Shown one piece after another: positions 8,422-11,861 of a stretch of 11,861 nt of DNA. Each line of letters begins with the position of its first letter. Positions within the stretch are counted from its first letter, which is position 1. Location of the stretch: the NCBI GenBank assembly GCA_011800805.1, contig MPNW01000047.1:103740-115600 (forward strand), read 5' to 3'. This stretch comes from Hirudo medicinalis (lineage: Eukaryota; Annelida; Clitellata; Hirudinida; Hirudinidae). The position numbers were made by a program, and so were the translations under genes. Below the pieces are notes generated by a model, which saw nothing but the letters and a program-made list of their open reading frames with translations, ran no database searches and was not told the DNA's origin.

Positions 8422-8562
8422 ATGAGCAACAATACCTTAATCGCGAGACTTAAAGAGGTCTTTGATCTTTGTGACACGGAAAAAAAAGGTTACATATCCG
8501 TCGACTATTTCATCGAGCTGGCAACCGAATTCACCAAAGCCAATGGTCAATCAAACACTAAG
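8422..8562 (+). CDS. Rab11-FIP-like exon 1 (degenerate EF-hand 1)
   Basis: This exon has 47 codons from ATG: MSNNTLIARLKEVFDLCDTE and onward. LKEVFDLC resembles LREVFEVC of FIP4 (from memory). The loop D-T-E-K-K-G-Y-I-S-V-D-Y lacks the position-12 acidic residue, so calcium binding is doubtful. Donor AAG|gttaga, phase 0. Confidence 0.85.
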
Positions 8563-11384
8563 GTTAGAATTTGTATTTCGCATAATCTTGTATGGGCTAT
8601 GTTTTGCTGGGAAAAATTAACTTTTCTAGCGGATATGTTGTATTTTTAATTGTAATTTTAAAAATGCGGATGATATTGCCCAAAGCTTTTCAAATATTGT
8701 ATTAATATAAATTTAACCAACATTATACTAAAGCTATTTATTAGATAACCGATGCATGGTAATTAAAATGTATTTTAAAGCGCGCGTCTGGCACTGATCA
8801 ACATAATTAGCCGGTAATTTTTATTCGACGGATGTTTGGGTGCATTCCATTGCGGACGAGAGGCTGAATGTCTGAGTTCTCGGCGGCGCTATTATAGGCA
8901 GAGACAATGTCACATTTCTGGCGTAAAGTTCCGCACTTTTATTCAGTTCGTCGATCGCATGGTATCCGTTTTGGACTCCGAAGGAAACGGCAAAATTAGC
9001 TTCCAGGAATTTTGCAATGGAGTCACGGAGATCTTGCAGTCCAATCGTGAGGATATTTCGTCTTTTAAAGTTTGACTTCAACTATAACTTTAGCTCAGTC
9101 AAATTCGTTTTCTTGTTACTTTGACCTGGATGATTAATCGATTGTACCATTAATTCAATTTCGATTTATTTTGAATTTGCATGATTTACGTCGCTTTATA
9201 AATTAAGTATGCAATCAGTCGTTTTTTTTTTAGTTTTATTTTTTGTTTGTGTGGTACTTTTTCTGCTGCATTGGTTGAAATTAAATCTGCACTGTCAATG
9301 TCTGTTGGTGCTTGTGTAAGGATTAGTTGACAGTAGCGGTGCACCATAATAATATAATCCTATAAAAATGGTGACATTAATTATGACGACAATAATCACC
9401 ATTTATAAATGCTACATTCATTCACAGCTTTAAAAAATTAATCCCCATTTACTTTTCATAAATTTGTTTCTAACATCAGACATCGATTGTTTCTCACAGC
9501 AGAGTCTCTTCAAAACAACAGCGACGACATGAACAATACCGTTATCAACGACTTCCTGGGGAGAAGGATGAGTGTAGAGGATCCAAAGGTTGTCTGCTGT
9601 CAACATTTATTTACTTTTTTGTTTACGTCTTTGAACAGCCAGCTCTGCATTGTCATCTGCTCTGCTTTGTAATGTGACCAGAAGTTCAGTTAAAAAGGCT
9701 GGCATCTGTTTGATATCAGCCTGCTTGCTGTATTTTGCCCTATATGAGATCTGAGCTTAGGGGATAATTACTTCTCTTAGCTGACAATGATGGTGGTAGT
9801 GGTGGTGGTGGTGGTGGTGGTGGTAGTGGTGGTGCTGGTGGTGATGGTGTGGTTGCATTGATGCTGATGACGTTGGCACTGACTTTTAAGAATACATTGT
9901 GGCAATTTTTCAACGTTGCTTCAACGTAAAAAAAAAGTTGGTTGCAATTTTATTTTAAATTTAGAACTTAATTTCATTTGAATCTAATCTAAATAAACTA
10001 TTTGTTCATGAAAGGATGTACCAGGGTAAATTGCTTCGGCTACGATTCATCTAGCATCGATTCATGTTTTTCGTATTCCGTTGAAGTCGTCATCCGTCAC
10101 AAAGTCATTACAATTATTGTTTGATTATTTAGAGAGATTTCCGTCATTAATATGAAAATCGTCGTCCCCAATTTAATTTGGCATAATTGTTCGACATTAT
10201 TATATAGGTAGTGGTAGAAAATATGATTATAATTGCTCTATTATTGTAAATAACGAACAGGTTCTCGCTTCGGAGATCTTCGAGACGGACGACTCGCCCA
10301 ACCTGATGATGTTCGACGACATCGACGTCTCGGGCCACGTCGTCGACCACTCGACTCCCCGTCCGATCGACAACAGCCACCTACGAATCAACCAATCGCT
10401 CGCGGGCAGCGTCGAAGAGGATGCAGACAGCGGATCCTGGAGTGCCACCCCACAAGAAATGTTAGCTTGGATTATCACTGACGCATCACCATTATCGGTC
10501 AGCTTGAGATAGCCATTGGCTAGGATCTGTTGGTCGATGAATTATTAATGATTAGTTTGCTCAACAAATCTCTGGCTGGCAACACTCGAATGATATTCAT
10601 ATTCGAATCAATCTCGTCGGTCCTCCTCGTTGTTTATTGGAGATGTGATGGTTTAACAGTTTGTCGTTAGAATTCAAGATGTAATTACTAGCACTTGTGA
10701 TTGGTCGTTGTAGGATTTTGATTGGCACTCATATTTTATGTTAATGCAGTTACAATCATTGCTATCATCATCGCTCATCAGAAATTGGCCGCCCAAAGAC
10801 AAGGCTCGCTTTCAAAACAGTCATTACTCCAACGGTCAGAACTTCAACAACAGCAACAACAACAACAACAACAACTCGAATTACTACGACGAAGACTGCG
10901 AGGACGAGAGGGGCAGAGCCTCCTTTGTCCGAAATTATCCATCGACGTCCCTTTCCACGCCCAGGAGTTCCATGAGGTCCATACAGAGGGTCTCCGCCCC
11001 GGCCAGTAGGAGCGGGTAAGGGGACGGAGCCGAATCGTGATTGGCCCTTATTTAAAAATGTATATTTATTTACTCGGTCGCCTAACTATGCGCTCGTATT
11101 CATCAATTATCCTCAGTATTTCTTTGACCTAACTTCTTGTTTTTAATAAATTTATAAATATTAACATTATTTTACTGATTATTAATTTATTAATGTTGTT
11201 TTTAAATACTTCAAATATTTATTAAATCATATTTTGTCTTTTCATTCATCACTATCTGTCCATTAAAATCTCTAAATATATATATATACATGTGTGTGTG
11301 GGTATCAAGAAAGTCACACGTGTTTTTAATCGAACGCCCGCAAAGGAGCTTCAGGAAGTCCGTGACCCCGAGTGCTGTCGCCAG
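8422..11384 (+). CDS. Rab11-FIP3/FIP4 (Nuf)-like EF-hand protein, 5' part (at least 6 exons)
   Basis: Exons 8422-8562, 8947-9046, 9500-9588, 10261-10497, 10750-11015 and 11346-11384 join in phase to about 290 codons, open at the right edge. Class II Rab11-FIPs recruit Rab11/Arf6 vesicles for recycling-endosome transport and cytokinesis. Residues 1-80 hold two EF-hands: the first degenerate (loop 18-29), the second canonical (DSEGNGKISFQE, 57-68) followed by FCNGV, as in FIP4 FCRGV. A Ser/Asp-rich middle follows, then an Asn tract with YYDEDCEDERGR, then SFRKSVTPSAVAR, which resembles the RKISSTAFGRQ segment of FIP4 (from memory). The coiled coil and Rab-binding domain must lie beyond the window. 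The ATG at 8422 has a purine at -3, and an in-frame TGA lies at 8293. Another EF-hand/coiled-coil family is possible. Confidence 0.72.
8563..8946 (+). other. Rab11-FIP-like intron 1
   Basis: This 384-nt AT-rich intron ends in cttttattcag. I see nothing else in it. The frame crossing its 3' end (from 8836) is the exon 2 frame extended upstream, and that extension has no family likeness. Confidence 0.7.
8947..9046 (+). CDS. Rab11-FIP-like exon 2 (canonical EF-hand 2)
   Basis: FVDRMVSVLDSEGNGKISFQ leads into EFCNGVTEILQSN plus one base. The loop has D1, E3, N5, G6, I8 and E12, so it should bind calcium. Donor C|gtgagg gives phase 1, matching the next exon. Confidence 0.88.
9047..9499 (+). other. 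Rab11-FIP-like intron 2
   Basis: This 453-nt intron holds a T8-9 run near 9224-9232 and no recognisable frame. It ends in a tandem cagcag acceptor. Confidence 0.7.
9500..9588 (+). CDS. Rab11-FIP-like exon 3
   Basis: ESLQNNSDDMNNTVINDFLG is followed by RRMSVEDPK; phase 1 in, 0 out (donor gttgtc). The acceptor is NAGNAG: using 9498-9499 gives Pro-Glu, using 9501-9502 gives Gln, at the junction. RRMS resembles a basophilic kinase site, but this is inference only. Confidence 0.75.
9589..10260 (+). other. Rab11-FIP-like intron 3, with GGT repeat
   Basis: This 672-nt intron contains a GGT/GTG-rich simple repeat at about 9788-9855 and otherwise AT-rich sequence. It ends in aacgaacag. No other exon is evident. 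Confidence 0.7.
9788..9855. repeat. Imperfect (GGT)n microsatellite
   Basis: Over ten GGT units are interrupted by AGT, GCT and GAT variants, inside an intron. It is G-rich on the plus strand but has only GG doublets, so at most a weak two-tier G-quadruplex. Confidence 0.9.
10261..10497 (+). CDS. Rab11-FIP-like exon 4 (acidic, Ser-rich)
   Basis: This exon has 79 codons, VLASEIFETDDSPNLMMFDD and onward through SLAGSVEEDADSGSWSATPQ. Base composition rises clearly to GC-rich, as expected of coding sequence here. It has acidic/Ser content and no folded domain, like the linker after the EF-hands in FIP3/4. The end is uncertain: gtcagc at 10498 keeps phase 0, while gttagc at 10460 would be phase 2 with an acceptor at 10781. 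Confidence 0.72.
10750..11015 (+). CDS. Rab11-FIP-like exon 5 (Asn tract, acidic/Ser-rich)
   Basis: LQSLLSSSLIRNWPPKDKAR leads to an Asn tract (codons about 10840-10875), YYDEDCEDERGR, then STPRSSMRSIQRVSAPASRS, ending GG|gtaagg in phase 2. A second in-frame acceptor (tag at 10711-10713) would add 12 codons beginning DFDWHSYF. The competing frame, a poly-Gln tract, hits TAG just before the donor, so the Asn frame is chosen. Confidence 0.7.
11016..11345 (+). other. Rab11-FIP-like intron 5
   Basis: This 330-nt AT-rich intron starts gtaagg and ends cccgcaaag. It contains AATAAA at 11145-11150 and a (TA)n(TG)n microsatellite at about 11277-11301. Reading through the donor gives an immediate TAA at 11017-11019. 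Confidence 0.65.
11277..11301. repeat. (TA)n(TG)n microsatellite
   Basis: A tatatatata run passes through catg into tgtgtgtg. It is intronic. Confidence 0.85.
11346..11384 (+). CDS. Rab11-FIP-like 39-nt exon 6
   Basis: This short exon after gcaaag completes Gly, encodes SFRKSVTPSAVA and leaves two bases of an Arg codon before a strong gtcagt donor. Phase 2 on both sides makes it skippable without a frameshift. The peptide resembles the RKISSTAFGRQ segment of FIP4 (from memory). Confidence 0.62.
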
Positions 11385-11861
11385 GTCAGTAGTCGTTCTA
11401 GGTGGTGGAGGCGGAGCTACGGCTCATGAATTATTAACGACTCCTTGTCTTTGTTCTTGTTATTGTTTGCGTGCGTGCTTCGTTCATTCATTCGTTCGTT
11501 CACGTTTGTGAAGCACGCGAGGCTCGGATTGGATTGCTGGTCGTTCCGTTGTTTGTTTGAATCTGTCTCAATTGATCCGTGGAGTTTTATCAACTCATCG
11601 GTTAGGCATGATCTCCTTGAGATGCAAAGTATTTTGTTCTTGTTTTTGTATTTATTTTGTCTACCTTTATTTTTTTTTGTCTGGTGCTATGCACATGGTA
11701 CCTTACAAATTAACCGTTTATTATTATTATTATTGTTGTTGCTATGTTAATAAACCAGACTTCTCTAAGGCTTAGAGCTTAAGCTCTTAACTATTGCCAA
11801 CTGAATCTCCCTCGTCTTTACTATACATTCTTATTTTATTTTGGTTCCATATTTATTCTAT
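11385..11861 (+). other. Rab11-FIP-like intron 6, open at window end
   Basis: No acceptor followed by a fitting frame was found, so the intron continues beyond the window. It holds attcattcgttcgttc short repeats (about 11485-11502), an ATT/GTT tract near 11720-11740, AATAAA at 11749-11754, and a perfect 14-bp palindrome agagcttaagctct at 11774-11787. Confidence 0.55.

Noticed and set aside
8821..9081. Minus-strand frame opposite EF-hand exon 2
   Set aside because: It is an antisense shadow; the plus frame encodes a canonical EF loop.
10147..10478. Minus-strand frames opposite Rab11-FIP-like exon 4
   Set aside because: They are antisense shadows of a GC-richer coding exon, with no recognisable content.
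11445..11775. Frames with Leu/Phe- and Tyr/Cys-rich ends in the last intron
   Set aside because: They arise from T-rich and ATT/GTT low-complexity sequence; there is no acceptor in the right phase and no family likeness.
11774..11787. Palindrome as a transcription terminator or transposon end
   Set aside because: It is a 14-bp perfect palindrome with no loop, no paired inverted terminal repeat and no target-site duplication in view.

Overview
The window is animal nuclear DNA: AT-rich, with exons joined by GT-AG introns (and one GC-AG intron), long non-coding gaps, simple-sequence repeats, and no bacterial operon features. All three recognisable genes are ordinary metazoan families. Short introns, Asn/Asp-rich tracts and moderate divergence from vertebrate proteins suggest an invertebrate; an annelid or other lophotrochozoan is only a guess.

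Layout. (1) Positions 1-2690, plus strand: the 3' part of an OGFOD1 gene, the 2-oxoglutarate/Fe(II) prolyl hydroxylase of ribosomal protein uS12. Eight exons rebuild 391 residues in one consistent frame, starting right after the distal iron ligand and running through the C-terminal domain to the stop. An intronic array of 31-bp repeats opens the window. (2) Positions 2691-3797: gap between two convergent genes. It holds a coding-like stretch on the plus strand with a good half EF-hand, a frameshift and in-frame stops, read here as a possible decayed gene. (3) Positions 3798-5787, minus strand: a complete three-exon SLC39 (ZIP) zinc transporter of 435 residues, with an acidic loop between membrane segments 3 and 4. 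(4) Positions 5788-8378: about 2.6 kb without a supported gene. (5) From about 8379 to the window end, plus strand: the 5' part of a gene resembling Rab11-FIP3/FIP4 (fly Nuf). It has an N-terminal EF-hand pair and a low-complexity Ser/Asn/Asp-rich middle. Its coiled coil and Rab11-binding domain would lie beyond the window.

The three genes show no sign of acting together: translation control, metal uptake and recycling-endosome traffic are separate jobs. I found no new multi-gene system, mobile element, CRISPR array or RNA gene. The points worth checking are at gene-structure level: a GC-AG intron, a NAGNAG acceptor, a 39-nt in-frame exon, a possible truncated isoform, a Cys/His cluster in the ZIP loop, and the EF-hand-like relic.
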